From Paeniglutamicibacter antarcticus (GTDB lineage: Bacteria; Actinomycetota; Actinomycetes; Actinomycetales; Micrococcaceae): DNA of 63,565 nt. Numbering within the stretch: position 1 is the first letter of the stretch; each line of letters opens with the position of its first letter. Below, one piece after another: positions 10,184 through 19,630 of the stretch. A model generated the notes under the pieces. The model was given only the letters and a program-made list of their open reading frames with translations, did no database searches and was not told the DNA's origin. The stretch covers positions 1 through 63,565 of the forward strand of contig NZ_CZJT01000077.1 in assembly GCF_900010755.1 (NCBI RefSeq), given 5' to 3'. Position numbers and translations under genes: made by a program.

Positions 10184-10492
10184 TTACCCGGTGGCCGGGA
10201 CTTTGTCTCCGGCGGCCCGCAACGACTTGAGATAGGCTTCGGCGGGCGCCAACCCCTGGAGCCGGATCTCAAAGACCGTTTCCCGCCCCTCGCGCCAGTG
10301 CCGGACCAGACCGGCTTCAGCGAGCACGTGCAGGTGCTTGGCGACCGCCTGGCGGCTGATCCCCAGGGGTTTGGCAAGTCTTGAGGCGCTGCTTTCCCCG
10401 TCCCTCAACCGTTCAAGCAACGCACATCGTGTGGAATCGGCGAGCGCGGAGAAGACCGGCTGCGCTTCACTTCCAAACGCCGGATGGTTCAT
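10184..10492 (-). CDS. ArsR-type winged-helix regulator
   Basis: A 102-aa DNA-binding protein. The helix-turn-helix region includes LADSTRCALLERLRDGE, LAKPLGISRQAVAKHL and the wing GLVRHWREGRE. No cysteine pair typical of metal-sensing ArsR members is seen. Its ATG overlaps the stop of the SRPBCC gene (ATGA), so the two are translationally coupled. ArsR/SRPBCC pairs are common; the regulator usually controls its own operon. Confidence 0.85.
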   Translation of the reverse strand: MNHPAFGSEAQPVFSALADSTRCALLERLRDGESSASRLAKPLGISRQAVAKHLHVLAEAGLVRHWREGRETVFEIRLQGLAPAEAYLKSLRAAGDKVPATG

Positions 10493-10929
10493 GTCCGGCT
10501 CAAATGCCGCTTGGCGGCCTCCATCTCGACTTTCCACCCCGCGGTGTTCGCGGAAATAATGTGGGCGTGTTCGGCTGGCTCGAATCCCGCATAGCCGCTT
10601 TCCCGCATGCGCAGGCGAACTCCCCCGGCGTTGACTGTTTCCACCCAGAACTCGATGAGTGTGTTGGGAATCGGGTCATCCCATTCACGGCCGCCCAATG
10701 ACCTGAAGACCGCATAGCGCGGTTCCTCAAGGGTGACGGTTTCGAATTCGAAGTGGCCGTAGATGGCATCGCGAATCACCGAAATCGCACCATGGATTTC
10801 GATCTCGTGTTTACCGATTTCACCGCCGTTGATGAACCACCCGGGTTCGCGGATCAGTGCCCAAACCGCTGCCGCCGTCGCATCGATGTCGATAGAACCC
10901 TCGATATAGTCCTGGAGTCTTGCATCCAC
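10489..10929 (-). CDS. SRPBCC (START-like) domain protein
   Basis: A 146-aa Bet v1/START-fold protein of the AHSA1-like group. Seen are DYIEGSIDIDATAAAVWALI at the N-terminus, YAVFRSLGGREWDDP and a C-terminal helix (AGWKVEMEAAKRHL). Such proteins bind small hydrophobic ligands; the ligand is unknown. The start is GTG 10929, set by GGGGGGA just upstream. It is first in a two-gene operon with the ArsR regulator. Confidence 0.82.
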   Translation of the reverse strand: MDARLQDYIEGSIDIDATAAAVWALIREPGWFINGGEIGKHEIEIHGAISVIRDAIYGHFEFETVTLEEPRYAVFRSLGGREWDDPIPNTLIEFWVETVNAGGVRLRMRESGYAGFEPAEHAHIISANTAGWKVEMEAAKRHLSRT

Positions 10930-10943
10930 GAATTCCCCCCTCA

Positions 10944-10991
10944 AACGACGAGCCCTTGTGCAACAAAATGGTTGCACAAGGGCTCGTCGTT
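10944..10991 (-). terminator. 21-bp perfect hairpin after the arg operon
   Basis: A perfect 21-bp inverted repeat (10944-10964 with 10971-10991; arms start AACGACGAGCCC) with a 6-base loop. It lies between argR and the SRPBCC gene, 12 bases upstream of the SRPBCC start region. On the minus strand it is followed by TTTG. It is probably the terminator of argCJBDFR. Confidence 0.6.
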
Positions 10992-11040
10992 CTCAAGGCT
11001 TTTTGAGGTGGCCCTTCCGGGGGCCAGCTGCCCCGGTCAC

Positions 11041-11556
11041 CTACTGAGGGTCGGCCAGCGCAAGGAATCGGGCGGCAACCTCGGCGCCGCCGTCGACGTC
11101 GCGGGTCACCAGCATGACCGTGTCATCCCCCGCAATGCAGCCAAGGATCTGCGGCATCGTCGAATGGTCGATCGACAGGGCCAGGAAGTTCGCGGCACCC
11201 GGCGGGGTGCGCAGCACCACGATGTTCCCCGAGGCTTCGGCGGTGATCAACAGTTCCGCGCACTGCTTGGCAAGCTTTGCATCGTGCACCTCCTGGCTGA
11301 CTCCGGCGCGTGGGCTGCGATCCCCGCCCTCCTGGCGCATGGCGTAGACCAGTCCCCCGTCAACACCGCGCACGCGCACTGCTCCGAGTTCCACCAGGTC
11401 CCGGGACAGGGTCGCCTGGGTCACCGGCATCCCCTCATCGGCGAGCAGTGCCACCAACTCGGCTTGGGAGCGGACGGTGCTGGTGGACAGGATGGAGCTC
11501 ACGCGTGCCTGGCGGGCGATCTTGGTGGTTGGCTGGAACGCTGCGCTTGAATTCAT
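11041..11556 (-). CDS. argR: arginine repressor
   Basis: A 171-aa ArgR. The N-terminal winged helix includes RSQAELVALLADEG and VTQATLSRDLVELG. The C-terminal hexamerisation and arginine-binding domain shows GNIVVLRTPPGAAN and GCIAGDDTVML. With arginine it represses biosynthesis by binding paired ARG boxes, two sets of which are visible in this window. The ATG overlaps the argF stop by four bases. It is the last gene of the operon. Confidence 0.95.
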   Translation of the reverse strand: MNSSAAFQPTTKIARQARVSSILSTSTVRSQAELVALLADEGMPVTQATLSRDLVELGAVRVRGVDGGLVYAMRQEGGDRSPRAGVSQEVHDAKLAKQCAELLITAEASGNIVVLRTPPGAANFLALSIDHSTMPQILGCIAGDDTVMLVTRDVDGGAEVAARFLALADPQ

Positions 11557-12521
11557 CGCTTGCCATCCACCCCTGGAACCTGGGCAAGGTCCGATTTGGC
11601 CAGCAGCCAGGCCATGATGGCCTTCTGGGCGTGGACGCGGTTTTCCGCCTCGTCAAAGACCACCGACTGCGGGCCGTCAATGACATCCGCGGAGATTTCA
11701 TATCCGCGGTAGGCAGGCAGGCAGTGCAGCACGATGGCGTCGCTGGCCGCGTGCGCCATTGCCGGAGAGTCAACAGCATAGTCGCGGAAGAGTTCCATGC
11801 GCTGTGCCTTCTCATCTTCCTGGCCCATGGAGACCCAGGTATCGGTGGCCACCACGTCGGCACCGGCAAGGGCCGCCACCGCATCGGTGGTCACCAGCAC
11901 CGAGCCACCGGTTTCGGTGGCGCGCTTTTCCGCAGCGGCGATGATCTCCGCGCTTGGAAGGTAACCCGCCGGGCCGGCAATGCGCACGTGCATGCCGGCG
12001 GTAACCCCTGCCAGCAGGTAGGAGTTGGCCATGTTGTTGGCCGAATCCCCCAGGTAGGCCATGGACAGTCCGGCCAGTGCGCCCTTATGCTCGCGCACGG
12101 TGAGCAGGTCGGCCAGCAGCTGGCACGGGTGGTAGTCATCGGAGAGCGCGTTGATGACCGGCACGTTTGAGTTTTCGGCCATTTCCTCCAGGCCTGCCTG
12201 GGCGTAGGTGCGCCACACGATGGTGGAGACCATGCGCTCAAGGACCTTGGCGGAGTCGGCGATCGATTCCTTGTGGCCCAGCTGGGATTCGCCCGAGTTG
12301 ATGATCAGCGGGTTTCCGCCGAGCTCGGCGATGCCGGCGGCGAAGGACACCCGGGTGCGGGTCGAGGTCTTGTCGAAGAACACGGCAACAGTCTGCGGGC
12401 CTGCGTAGGGCTTGTAACCGTATTTGTCCTTCTTCATGGCCAGGGCCAGGTCAAGGACTTCGGTCTGCTCGGCCTGGGTCAGGTCAAGGTCGGTCAGGAA
12501 GTGGCGAACTGTGGTTGTCAT
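11553..12521 (-). CDS. argF: ornithine carbamoyltransferase
   Basis: A 322-aa cytosolic enzyme making citrulline from ornithine and carbamoyl phosphate. The carbamoyl-phosphate motif STRTRVSF and the ornithine-binding HCLPAYRG are intact. AGGAG lies nine bases upstream of the ATG. It follows argD by six bases and overlaps argR. Confidence 0.96.
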   Translation of the reverse strand: MTTTVRHFLTDLDLTQAEQTEVLDLALAMKKDKYGYKPYAGPQTVAVFFDKTSTRTRVSFAAGIAELGGNPLIINSGESQLGHKESIADSAKVLERMVSTIVWRTYAQAGLEEMAENSNVPVINALSDDYHPCQLLADLLTVREHKGALAGLSMAYLGDSANNMANSYLLAGVTAGMHVRIAGPAGYLPSAEIIAAAEKRATETGGSVLVTTDAVAALAGADVVATDTWVSMGQEDEKAQRMELFRDYAVDSPAMAHAASDAIVLHCLPAYRGYEISADVIDGPQSVVFDEAENRVHAQKAIMAWLLAKSDLAQVPGVDGKR

Positions 12522-12527
12522 GGGGGT

Positions 12528-13772
12528 TTACTCCTGGGTGTGCTCAACGGCCGCGGCGTAGAGCGCCGGCAGTGCCGCAACGAAGGTGTCGAGTTGTTCG
12601 GTGGTGATGATCAGCGGCGGGGCCAAGCGCAGGGTGTGCGGGCCCGGTGCGTTGATGATGAATCCCGCATCCAGTGCCGCCTTCACCACGGCGGGGGCGA
12701 TCTCGGCGTCGAGGTCGATGCCGATCAGCAGGCCGCGGCCACGGACCTCGGTGACAAAGTCAAGGGCCGCGAGCTTGCTACGCAGATCCCCGCCGACGGC
12801 ATTGACGTGTGCCAGCAGGTTCTGCGATTCGATGACGTGCAAGGTTGCCAGGGCCGCGGCTGTGGCCACCGGGTTCCCTCCGAACGTGGTCCCGTGCTGC
12901 CCGGGGGTGAGCATGCCGGTGGCAACCTGGCCAAAGACGATCATGGCGCCGATCGGGAAACCGCCGCCCAATCCCTTGGCCAGGGTCATGGCATCGGGAA
13001 TGACGCCCTCGGAGGCAAACCAGGCACCCGTGCGCCCGATACCCGTCTGCACCTCGTCGAAGACCAGCAGTGCACCGGCGGCGGCGGTGATTTCGCGGGC
13101 TGCTGCCAGGTAGCCGGCACCGAATTCGATGACACCGGCCTCGCCCTGGATCGGTTCGATGAACACGGCTGCCGTGTTCTCATCCACTGCAGCGCGCAAG
13201 GCTTCGATATCCCCGGCCGGGACCCACTGAACTCCGCCGGGAAGCGGTTCGAAGGGTTCGCGGTAGGCTGCCTTCCAGGTCAGCGCGAGCGCGCCCATGG
13301 TCCGTCCGTGGAAACCTTGTTCCAGGGCGATGATCTTGGTGCGCGGGGCTTCTGCGGTCCCTGCATTGCGGCGGGCCAACTTGAAGGCGGCCTCGTTCGC
13401 TTCGGTTCCGGAGTTGGTGAAGAAGACCTTGGAGCCGGCCGGGGCATCGCTGATTTCCAGTAGTTTTTCGGCCAGCGCGATCTGCGTGGGGCTGGTGAAG
13501 AAGTTGGAGATGTGTCCGAGGGTCGCCAGCTGCGAGGAGATCACGGAGGTCACCAGCGGGTGCGCGTGGCCCAGGGCGTTAACCGCAATCCCGGAGAGCA
13601 GGTCAAGGTATTCCTTGCCGTCGGCGTCCCAGACGTGGCACCCCGCGCCACGGACCAGCACCTGCTGCGGGGTGCCGAAGACGCCCAACAGGGACTTGTT
13701 GTAGCGGGCGAGCAATTCGCTGCCGGCCAGGGTGTTCAGCTCGCCGATTTCTGCTGCCATGATTTCGTTCAT
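12528..13772 (-). CDS. argD: acetylornithine aminotransferase
   Basis: A 414-aa class III PLP aminotransferase that makes N-acetylornithine. The PLP lysine is in [13 protein letters not shown], and [12 protein letters not shown] precedes it. The ATG overlaps the argB stop (ATGA), so translation is coupled. Succinyl-DAP aminotransferase activity is known for ArgD homologues and could also serve lysine synthesis; this is inference. Confidence 0.95.
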   Translation of the reverse strand: MNEIMAAEIGELNTLAGSELLARYNKSLLGVFGTPQQVLVRGAGCHVWDADGKEYLDLLSGIAVNALGHAHPLVTSVISSQLATLGHISNFFTSPTQIALAEKLLEISDAPAGSKVFFTNSGTEANEAAFKLARRNAGTAEAPRTKIIALEQGFHGRTMGALALTWKAAYREPFEPLPGGVQWVPAGDIEALRAAVDENTAAVFIEPIQGEAGVIEFGAGYLAAAREITAAAGALLVFDEVQTGIGRTGAWFASEGVIPDAMTLAKGLGGGFPIGAMIVFGQVATGMLTPGQHGTTFGGNPVATAAALATLHVIESQNLLAHVNAVGGDLRSKLAALDFVTEVRGRGLLIGIDLDAEIAPAVVKAALDAGFIINAPGPHTLRLAPPLIITTEQLDTFVAALPALYAAAVEHTQE

Positions 13773-14689
13773 GCTGTTTCCTTCGGGATGACTTGGGTTC
13801 CAACGCCCGCGGAGGTGAAAACCTCAAGCAGCATTGAATGCGGTTGGCGGCCATCGACGATGTGGGCGCGTTCCACGCCTTCTTCAACGGCCTTGAGGCA
13901 GGCTGCCATCTTGGGGATCATTCCCGATTCAAGTGACGGCATCAGTTCACGCAGTTCATTGGTGTCCAACGAGGTGATCAACGAGGACCTATCGGGCCAA
14001 GCAGCGTAGAGCCCCTCGACATCGGTGAGGATGACCAGCTTGGAGGCGCCCAGCGCGCTGGCCAGCGCGGCCGCCGCGGTGTCAGCGTTGACGTTCAGGA
14101 CCTGGCCGGTCGGTTCGTCGTTTTCATCGACTTCCGGGGCGATCGTGGAAACCACCGGGATCATTCCCGCGGCCAGCAGGTCAAGGATCTGGTCCGGTTT
14201 CACGCCGGTGACCTCGCCGACCAGTCCCAGGTCAACGTGTTCGCCGTCGATGATGGTCCCGGTGCGCACAGCACGCAGCAGCGCACCGTCCTCGCCTGAA
14301 GTGCCCACCGCGTAGGGGCCGTGGGAATTGATCAGGCCGATGAGTTCGCGCTGCACCTGCCCGGTGAGCACCATGCGGACCACGTCCATGGTTTCCGGGG
14401 TGGTCACCCGCAATCCGCCCTTGAATTCGGATTCGATGCCCAGCCGGTTGAGCATCGAATTGATCTGCGGACCGCCCCCGTGCACCACCACCGGGTTGAT
14501 TCCCACGTGGCGCAGGAAGACGATGTCCTCGGCGAAGGCACGGCGCAGATCCTCGTTGATCATGGCATTGCCGCCGTATTTGATGACCATGGTGGTTCCG
14601 GAGAATCGCTGGATCCAGGGCAGGGCCTCGATCAGGGCCTCGGCCTTGCGCTGGGCCACATCCATGGGGGTGGGCTGGGTGTCAGGCAT
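13769..14689 (-). CDS. argB: acetylglutamate kinase
   Basis: A 306-aa amino acid kinase that phosphorylates N-acetylglutamate. The phosphate loop KYGGNAM, the VHGGGPQIN motif and the late ILTDVEGLY are present. The start was set at ATG 14689 (MPDTQP), preceded by GAGGAAC; an upstream in-frame TTG at 14722 lacks such a site. The gap of about 95 bases to argJ contains a tRNA-like fragment. Confidence 0.95.
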   Translation of the reverse strand: MPDTQPTPMDVAQRKAEALIEALPWIQRFSGTTMVIKYGGNAMINEDLRRAFAEDIVFLRHVGINPVVVHGGGPQINSMLNRLGIESEFKGGLRVTTPETMDVVRMVLTGQVQRELIGLINSHGPYAVGTSGEDGALLRAVRTGTIIDGEHVDLGLVGEVTGVKPDQILDLLAAGMIPVVSTIAPEVDENDEPTGQVLNVNADTAAAALASALGASKLVILTDVEGLYAAWPDRSSLITSLDTNELRELMPSLESGMIPKMAACLKAVEEGVERAHIVDGRQPHSMLLEVFTSAGVGTQVIPKETA

Positions 14690-14745
14690 GTTGGTGTTCC
14701 TCACTAAGAACCTTGCAGTCAAGCCGGTTGCGCCCGGGCAGGTCG

Positions 14746-14771
14746 CGGGTTCAATCCCCGTTACGCACCCG
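14746..14771 (+). other. tRNA T-arm-like fragment
   Basis: Between argJ and argB the plus strand has a GGTC variable-loop-like end, then GCGGG TTCAATC CCCGT. This folds as a tRNA T-stem and loop, and TACGCAC follows where a 3' acceptor strand would be. No matching 5' acceptor, D-arm or anticodon arm is found upstream, so it is not a gene. It could be a remnant of an old integration site or chance. Confidence 0.3.
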
Positions 14772-14784
14772 CCCGGAGCGCACG

Positions 14785-15963
14785 TCAGCTGCTGTAGGCC
14801 GAGTTTTCGTGGACGTAGTCGTGGGTCAGGTCGTTGGTCCAGAGGCTTGCTTCCTCGCTGCCCGAGTTCAGGTCGATTTCCACAAGGACCTCGCGGCCGG
14901 TGAGGTCCACGAGGTTGCGGTCATCTCCCACCCCGCCGTTGCGGCAGACCTGCACGCCGTTGATGGAAACGTTAAGTTCATCGGGTTCGAAGGCTGCCTG
15001 GGTGGTGCCGACCGCCGAGAGCACGCGGCCCCAGTTGGGGTCCTGGCCGAAGATGGCTGTCTTGAAAAGGTTCGAGCGTGAGACCGTGCGGGAGACCTCA
15101 ACCGCGTCGTCCTCGTTGGCAGCGTTGAAGGTGCGGATGGTGATGTTGTGCGCCGCGCCCTCGGCATCCCCGATGAGCTGCTTGGCCAGGTTCACGCAGA
15201 TTTCGGTGAGACCCGCGGAGAATTCGGCGGGATCCGGGGTGGTGCCTGAGGCTCCCGAAGCCATGATGATGACCGTGTCATTGGTTGACATGCAACCGTC
15301 GGAGTCGGCGCGGTCGAAGCTGAGCCGGGTGGCCTCGCGCAACGCGGCATCCAGCTGTGCGGATTCAAGCACCGCGTCGGTGGTGATGACCACCAGCATG
15401 GTGGCAAGTCCCGGGGCGAGCATGCCGGCTCCCTTGGCCATGGCGCCGATGCTGTAACCGGTGCCGGCAAAGCCAACCTGCTTGCTCACCGTATCGGTGG
15501 TCATGATGGCGGTTGCGGCGGCCGCGCCCCCCTCGAATGCGTTGCCGGTGCCCAGGGCCGCGACCGCTGCGTCAACGCCGGGCAGGATCTTGTCCATCGG
15601 CAGCTGTTCGCCGATCAGCCCGGTGGAGCAGACCAGCACGTCGCCGCTGGAGACGCCAAGCGCCTTGGCCGCGTGTTCGGCGGTTGCGTGGGTGTTGGCG
15701 AAGCCTTCGGGGCCGGTACAGGCGTTGGCCCCGCCGGAGTTCAAGACAACAGCGTCGGCACGGCCGTCGCTGATGACCTGTCGTGACCAGTGCACCGGGG
15801 CGGCTGCCACGCGGTTGGAAGTGAAAACAGCAGCTGCATTGAAGTCCGGGCCGAGGTTCTTCACGACGGCCAGGTCAGGGTTGCCCGAGGCCTTCAGGCC
15901 CGCGGTGATGCCGGAGGCCTGGAAGCCTGCCGGTGCTGTGATGCCCAGGGGTGCGTTGCTCAC
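14785..15963 (-). CDS. argJ: bifunctional ornithine acetyltransferase / N-acetylglutamate synthase
   Basis: A 392-aa Ntn-like proenzyme that recycles the acetyl group from N-acetylornithine to glutamate. The self-cleavage site is visible as [10 protein letters not shown], whose Thr becomes the nucleophile of the beta chain. [12 protein letters not shown] is also typical. It overlaps argC by four bases. Whether it also makes acetylglutamate from acetyl-CoA cannot be told from sequence. Confidence 0.95.
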   Translation of the reverse strand: MSNAPLGITAPAGFQASGITAGLKASGNPDLAVVKNLGPDFNAAAVFTSNRVAAAPVHWSRQVISDGRADAVVLNSGGANACTGPEGFANTHATAEHAAKALGVSSGDVLVCSTGLIGEQLPMDKILPGVDAAVAALGTGNAFEGGAAAATAIMTTDTVSKQVGFAGTGYSIGAMAKGAGMLAPGLATMLVVITTDAVLESAQLDAALREATRLSFDRADSDGCMSTNDTVIIMASGASGTTPDPAEFSAGLTEICVNLAKQLIGDAEGAAHNITIRTFNAANEDDAVEVSRTVSRSNLFKTAIFGQDPNWGRVLSAVGTTQAAFEPDELNVSINGVQVCRNGGVGDDRNLVDLTGREVLVEIDLNSGSEEASLWTNDLTHDYVHENSAYSS

Positions 15964-16991
15964 GGTGCTACTCCTTCAAGACCCAGTCCTGCGGTTTCGT
16001 TCAGGCCGAGTGCGATGTTCATGGATTGGACGGCGCCGCCGGCGGTGCCCTTGGTGAGGTTGTCGATGACCGCCGAGACGATCACACGGTTGGCGTGCGG
16101 GTCGAAGGCAAGCTGGATCTGGGCGTGGTTCGATCCCATGACCGATGAGGTTGCCGGCCATTGGCCCTCGGGAAGCACGTGCACAAACGGCTCATCCTTG
16201 TAGGCGGTTTCCCAGGCTGCACGCAACGTGGCCTCGTCGACTCCGGGCTTCACCTTGGCGGTGGCGGTGGTGAGGATGCCACGCGGCATCGGTGCCAGCG
16301 TGGGGGTGAAGGAAACTGTGACCGGAACGCCGGCCGCGTTGGAGAGCCCCTGCTCCATCTCCGGGGTGTGGCGGTGCGAGCCACCGACGCCGTAGGGGTT
16401 CATCGAACCCATGACCTCGGAACCGATGAGGTTGACTTTGGCGCTCTTGCCGGCGCCGGAGGTGCCGGAGGCGGCGACAATGACCACGTCGTCGGGCTCA
16501 AGCAAGCCCGCGGCGAATCCGGGGACCAAAGCCAGCTGGACGGAAGTCGGGTAGCAGCCCGGAACCGCGATGCGCTTGGCGCCGATCAACTTTTCGCGGG
16601 CTCCTGGAAGCTCGGGCAGCCCGTAGGGCCAGGTTCCTGCGTGGGCGGATCCATAGAATTTTTCCCAGGCGTCGGAGGATTCGAGCCGGTGGTCGGCACC
16701 TGCATCGATGACCAGGGTGTCTGCGGGAAGTTGTGCGGCGATTTCCGCGCTGGCACCGTGCGGTAGAGCAAGGAACACCACGTCGTGTCCGCTCAGTTGC
16801 TCCACGGTGGTTTCAACCAGCACTCGGTTGGCCAGCGAATGAAGGTGCGGCGCGAGTTCCCCGAGTCGCTGCCCGGCGTTTGAATGTGCGGTGATCGCAC
16901 CGATCGTTACGTCGGGGTGGTTGGAGAGCAGGCGCAGGACTTCGCCGCCTGCGTATCCACTGGCTCCGGATACGGCTACTGAAATCGTCAT
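15960..16991 (-). CDS. argC: N-acetyl-gamma-glutamyl-phosphate reductase
   Basis: A 343-aa NADPH-dependent reductase, third step of arginine synthesis. The N-terminal nucleotide fold reads [10 protein letters not shown] and the catalytic cysteine is in [10 protein letters not shown]. It is first in argCJBDFR. ATG 16991 was preferred over TTG 16997 because TAGGGT stands exactly six bases before it, a leaderless -10 that overlaps an ARG box by one base. Confidence 0.95.
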   Translation of the reverse strand: MTISVAVSGASGYAGGEVLRLLSNHPDVTIGAITAHSNAGQRLGELAPHLHSLANRVLVETTVEQLSGHDVVFLALPHGASAEIAAQLPADTLVIDAGADHRLESSDAWEKFYGSAHAGTWPYGLPELPGAREKLIGAKRIAVPGCYPTSVQLALVPGFAAGLLEPDDVVIVAASGTSGAGKSAKVNLIGSEVMGSMNPYGVGGSHRHTPEMEQGLSNAAGVPVTVSFTPTLAPMPRGILTTATAKVKPGVDEATLRAAWETAYKDEPFVHVLPEGQWPATSSVMGSNHAQIQLAFDPHANRVIVSAVIDNLTKGTAGGAVQSMNIALGLNETAGLGLEGVAP

Positions 16992-16997
16992 AGTCAA

Positions 16998-17003
16998 ACC
17001 CTA
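16998..17003 (-). promoter_or_regulatory. leaderless -10 box of argC
   Basis: TAGGGT followed by TTGACT and the argC ATG. It abuts the tandem ARG boxes, so bound ArgR would block the promoter. Confidence 0.45.
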
Positions 17004-17040
17004 CTACGCATTTATGCATGATGGCTAATAAATATTCACA
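17003..17040 (-). promoter_or_regulatory. tandem ARG boxes upstream of argC
   Basis: Two 18-bp sites on the minus strand: 17040-17023 has TGAAT ATTT ATTAG, and 17020-17003 has TGCAT AAAT GCGTA. They are separated by 2 bp, as at argH. ArgR hexamers are known to bind such pairs. The distal box is the closer match to the consensus. Confidence 0.7.
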
Positions 17041-17142
17041 TGGTGCCCATGAAATGCCTCCCGGGCTAACGCTTTGGGCGCAAGAACGCAAAAACCAATA
17101 GGGTTGGCCACAGACACCACGCAATTCCAAGGAGCCGTCCTC

Positions 17143-18111
17143 ATGAGTCCACATTCAATTATCGCCCCCATGGCCGGTGGCCCCGAAATTTTCGAGTACG
17201 TTTCAACAGCAGCGCCCGTGCCCGGACCGGGCCAGCTGCTGATCAAGGTTGCCGCAGCCGGCGTGAACTTCATTGAAACCTACCAACGCTCGGGCGTGTA
17301 CGCGGTCAAATACCCATTCATCCCGGGCAGTGAATGCTCCGGCACCGTCGAAGCCGTCGGCGCAGGTGTCACCGACTTCGCCCCGGGTGACCGCGTGGCA
17401 ACGGCCGAGGGCACCGCAACCTATGCGCAGTACACGCTCCTTGAGGCGCAGAAAGCGCTGCCCGTTCCTGACGGAGTCCCGCTGGATATGGCCGGAGCCT
17501 TGCCGTTGCAGGGCATGACCGCCCATTACCTGATCAACTCCAGCTACAACGTCCAGCCCGGAGACACGGTCTTGACCTACGCCGGCGCCGGCGGGGTCGG
17601 CCTTCTGCTGATCCAGCTCCTGAAACTTCGCGGGGCAACCGTCATCACCACCACCTCGACCAAGGACAAAGCGGCACTTGCCAGCGCCGCCGGCGCCGAC
17701 CACGTCGTTGGATACGCTGAGGTTCCGGCCCGCGTTCAAGAAATCACCGGGGGCCGCGGCGTGGAGGTCGTCTACGACGGAATCGGCAAGGACACCTTCG
17801 AGTACTCACTCAACGCCCTGAAGAAGCGGGGCACACTAGTGCTCTTTGGCGGGGCGTCGGGCCAGGTGCCGCCCTTTGACCTGCAGCGCCTGAACGCCCA
17901 TGGTTCGCTGACGGTCACGCGGCCCAAGCTCGCGGACTTCCTGCTCGATGCCCAGGAACGACGCTGGCGTTCGGGCGAGTTGTTCGAGTTGGTCGCGCAG
18001 GGAAAATTGCAGGTCAGGATCGGAGCCAGCTTCCCGCTGGCCGAGGCGGGGGCAGCACACGCGGCACTCGAATCCCGGTCAACCACCGGCAAGGTGATCC
18101 TGGTTCCGTAA
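17143..18111 (+). CDS. NADPH:quinone oxidoreductase (zinc-independent MDR family)
   Basis: A 322-aa medium-chain reductase, QOR branch. It has FIPGSECSGTVEAVG, the nucleotide fold YAGAGGVGLLLIQL and VVYDGIGKDTF. The zinc ligands of alcohol dehydrogenases are absent. Members reduce quinones or enals with NADPH. AAGGAG eight bases before ATG 17143 sets the start. It is a single gene closed by a terminator; the physiological substrate is unknown. Confidence 0.88.
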   Translation: MSPHSIIAPMAGGPEIFEYVSTAAPVPGPGQLLIKVAAAGVNFIETYQRSGVYAVKYPFIPGSECSGTVEAVGAGVTDFAPGDRVATAEGTATYAQYTLLEAQKALPVPDGVPLDMAGALPLQGMTAHYLINSSYNVQPGDTVLTYAGAGGVGLLLIQLLKLRGATVITTTSTKDKAALASAAGADHVVGYAEVPARVQEITGGRGVEVVYDGIGKDTFEYSLNALKKRGTLVLFGGASGQVPPFDLQRLNAHGSLTVTRPKLADFLLDAQERRWRSGELFELVAQGKLQVRIGASFPLAEAGAAHAALESRSTTGKVILVP

Positions 18112-18133
18112 CCCGGAAACATTCCCAAACTGC

Positions 18134-18177
18134 CTGGTGGTCGGCACCCGCATGCACGGGGGCCGACCACCAGTTTT
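18134..18177 (+). terminator. terminator of the quinone oxidoreductase gene
   Basis: CTGGTGGTCGGC pairs with GCCGACCACCAG and is followed by TTTTGTTG, 23 bases after the stop codon. Confidence 0.85.
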
Positions 18178-18303
18178 GTTGTGATCGTCAGTCGCGTGCG
18201 GTCTTGGTGGTTGTTTCAGATTGAGTTCACATATGTAACGAACTTGGAGTATTTTCCGTTAAGATCTTGACGACAAGCATGCTGGTCGCCCACGCTTCTC
18301 CTT

Positions 18304-19491
18304 ATGAGCGCAGTCCACCTTGAAACAAGCGGTAGCCAGAAGCCCGGGTCGCAGTCAGCCCTGCGCCAACTCAACGTGCAGCGCATCACCGACACGCTTC
18401 GGGCCCACGGAACACTGACCCAAGCGGCACTGGCCAGGGCCACCGGCCTTTCGACGGCCACGATTTCCAACATCGTCAAGGCCCTTGAATCCAGCGGGCA
18501 TGTTGCCACCGAACCCGTCACCAGCTCCGGGCGCCGCGCACTTGGCGTCACCCTGTTGGAAGACTCCGACGTGGCGGTAGGCATTGACTTCGGCCGCAGC
18601 CACGTCCGCGTGGTTCTCGCCAAGGCCGGGTTCCAGTTGCTGGATGAGCAATACGCAGCACTTGAGGTTGGGCATCGCGCCGAAACCAGTATCGATATTG
18701 CCGCTCAATTACTTGAAACCCTCTGCCAGCGGACAGGTACCGACCGCAGTCAACTGATCGGCGCAGGCGTGGGCATTCCAGGACCCATCGACCATCGCAC
18801 CAATACTGTGGTCCGCGGCGCGATCTTGCCCGAATGGGTGGACCTCGATATTGACGCCCATCTCCGCCGCGCCCTTGAAATTCCCGTCTTCATTGACAAT
18901 GACTCAAACCTTGGGGCCTTGGCCCAGGTCACCTGGGGCGAACACCGCGAATGCGCAAACCTTTGCTTCCTCAAGATCGGCGGCGGCATTGGCACGGGCC
19001 TGATCCTCAACGGCTCCCTGCACTATGGATTCCTTGGCCTCACGGGTGAAATCGGGCATTCGACCATCTTCGACCAGGGGTTGATCTGTCGATGCGGCAA
19101 TCGCGGCTGCCTTGAAACCGTGGCCTCCACGAGCATCATGATCGAACTCCTCAGCCGCACCGAAAGCACACCCGTTGGCATCGAGGACATTCTCGAGCGC
19201 GCCGCGGCCGGGGATTCGGCGACGCTGCGGGTCATTGACGACATCGGCTTTTCCGTAGGCCACGCGCTGGCCAACGTCGCCAACATGCTCAATCCGGAAG
19301 TCGTGGTGATCGGCGGCCCGCTGGCTCCCCTGGGTGAACTTCTGCTCGCCCCCATCCGGCGAGGCCTCCAGCGACACACAATCCCCGTGATCGGCGAGAA
19401 CACCACCCTGTGCATGTCCCTGCTCGGGGGTCGCGCCGAAGCCCTCGGGGCAGCGGCACTGGTACTTCGGCACACCGGGGCGCTTCCCTAG
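18304..19491 (+). CDS. ROK-family transcriptional regulator
   Basis: A 395-aa NagC/XylR-type repressor. The N-terminal winged helix (LNVQRITDTLRAHG, TGLSTATISNIVKALE) precedes a ROK sugar-binding domain with GIDFGRSHVRV, GVGIPGPID and the zinc motif CRCGNRGCLE. It probably controls the ABC sugar importer that follows it. No good Shine-Dalgarno is seen before the ATG. The inducer is likely a sugar or sugar phosphate. Confidence 0.9.
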   Translation: MSAVHLETSGSQKPGSQSALRQLNVQRITDTLRAHGTLTQAALARATGLSTATISNIVKALESSGHVATEPVTSSGRRALGVTLLEDSDVAVGIDFGRSHVRVVLAKAGFQLLDEQYAALEVGHRAETSIDIAAQLLETLCQRTGTDRSQLIGAGVGIPGPIDHRTNTVVRGAILPEWVDLDIDAHLRRALEIPVFIDNDSNLGALAQVTWGEHRECANLCFLKIGGGIGTGLILNGSLHYGFLGLTGEIGHSTIFDQGLICRCGNRGCLETVASTSIMIELLSRTESTPVGIEDILERAAAGDSATLRVIDDIGFSVGHALANVANMLNPEVVVIGGPLAPLGELLLAPIRRGLQRHTIPVIGENTTLCMSLLGGRAEALGAAALVLRHTGALP

Positions 19492-19537
19492 CGGCCCAGT
19501 GCGCCAAGGACTTTTGGTAACAATTTGCGTTAAGTAG

Positions 19538-19579
19538 TTGACTGCAAGATGTGATGCGGGTAACTATTAGCAGAGTTAC
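19538..19579 (+). promoter_or_regulatory. promoter and operator of the sugar ABC operon
   Basis: TTGACT (19538-19543), a 17-base spacer and TAACTA (19561-19566) form a promoter. A 6-bp perfect inverted repeat GTAACT-8-AGTTAC (19560-19579) covers the -10, where a repressor would block it. A related GTAAC...GTTAA pair lies at about 19517-19533 and another before the ROK gene (about 18235-18262). These are likely ROK operators. Confidence 0.55.
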
Positions 19580-19630
19580 AAACATGCAATCGACAAAATC
19601 ACACATTTTCAAACACTCGTGGAGGTAGAA

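Noticed and set aside
14672..14772. Complete tRNA gene between argB and argJ
   Set aside because: Only the T-arm folds. No 5' acceptor, D-arm or anticodon arm could be paired.
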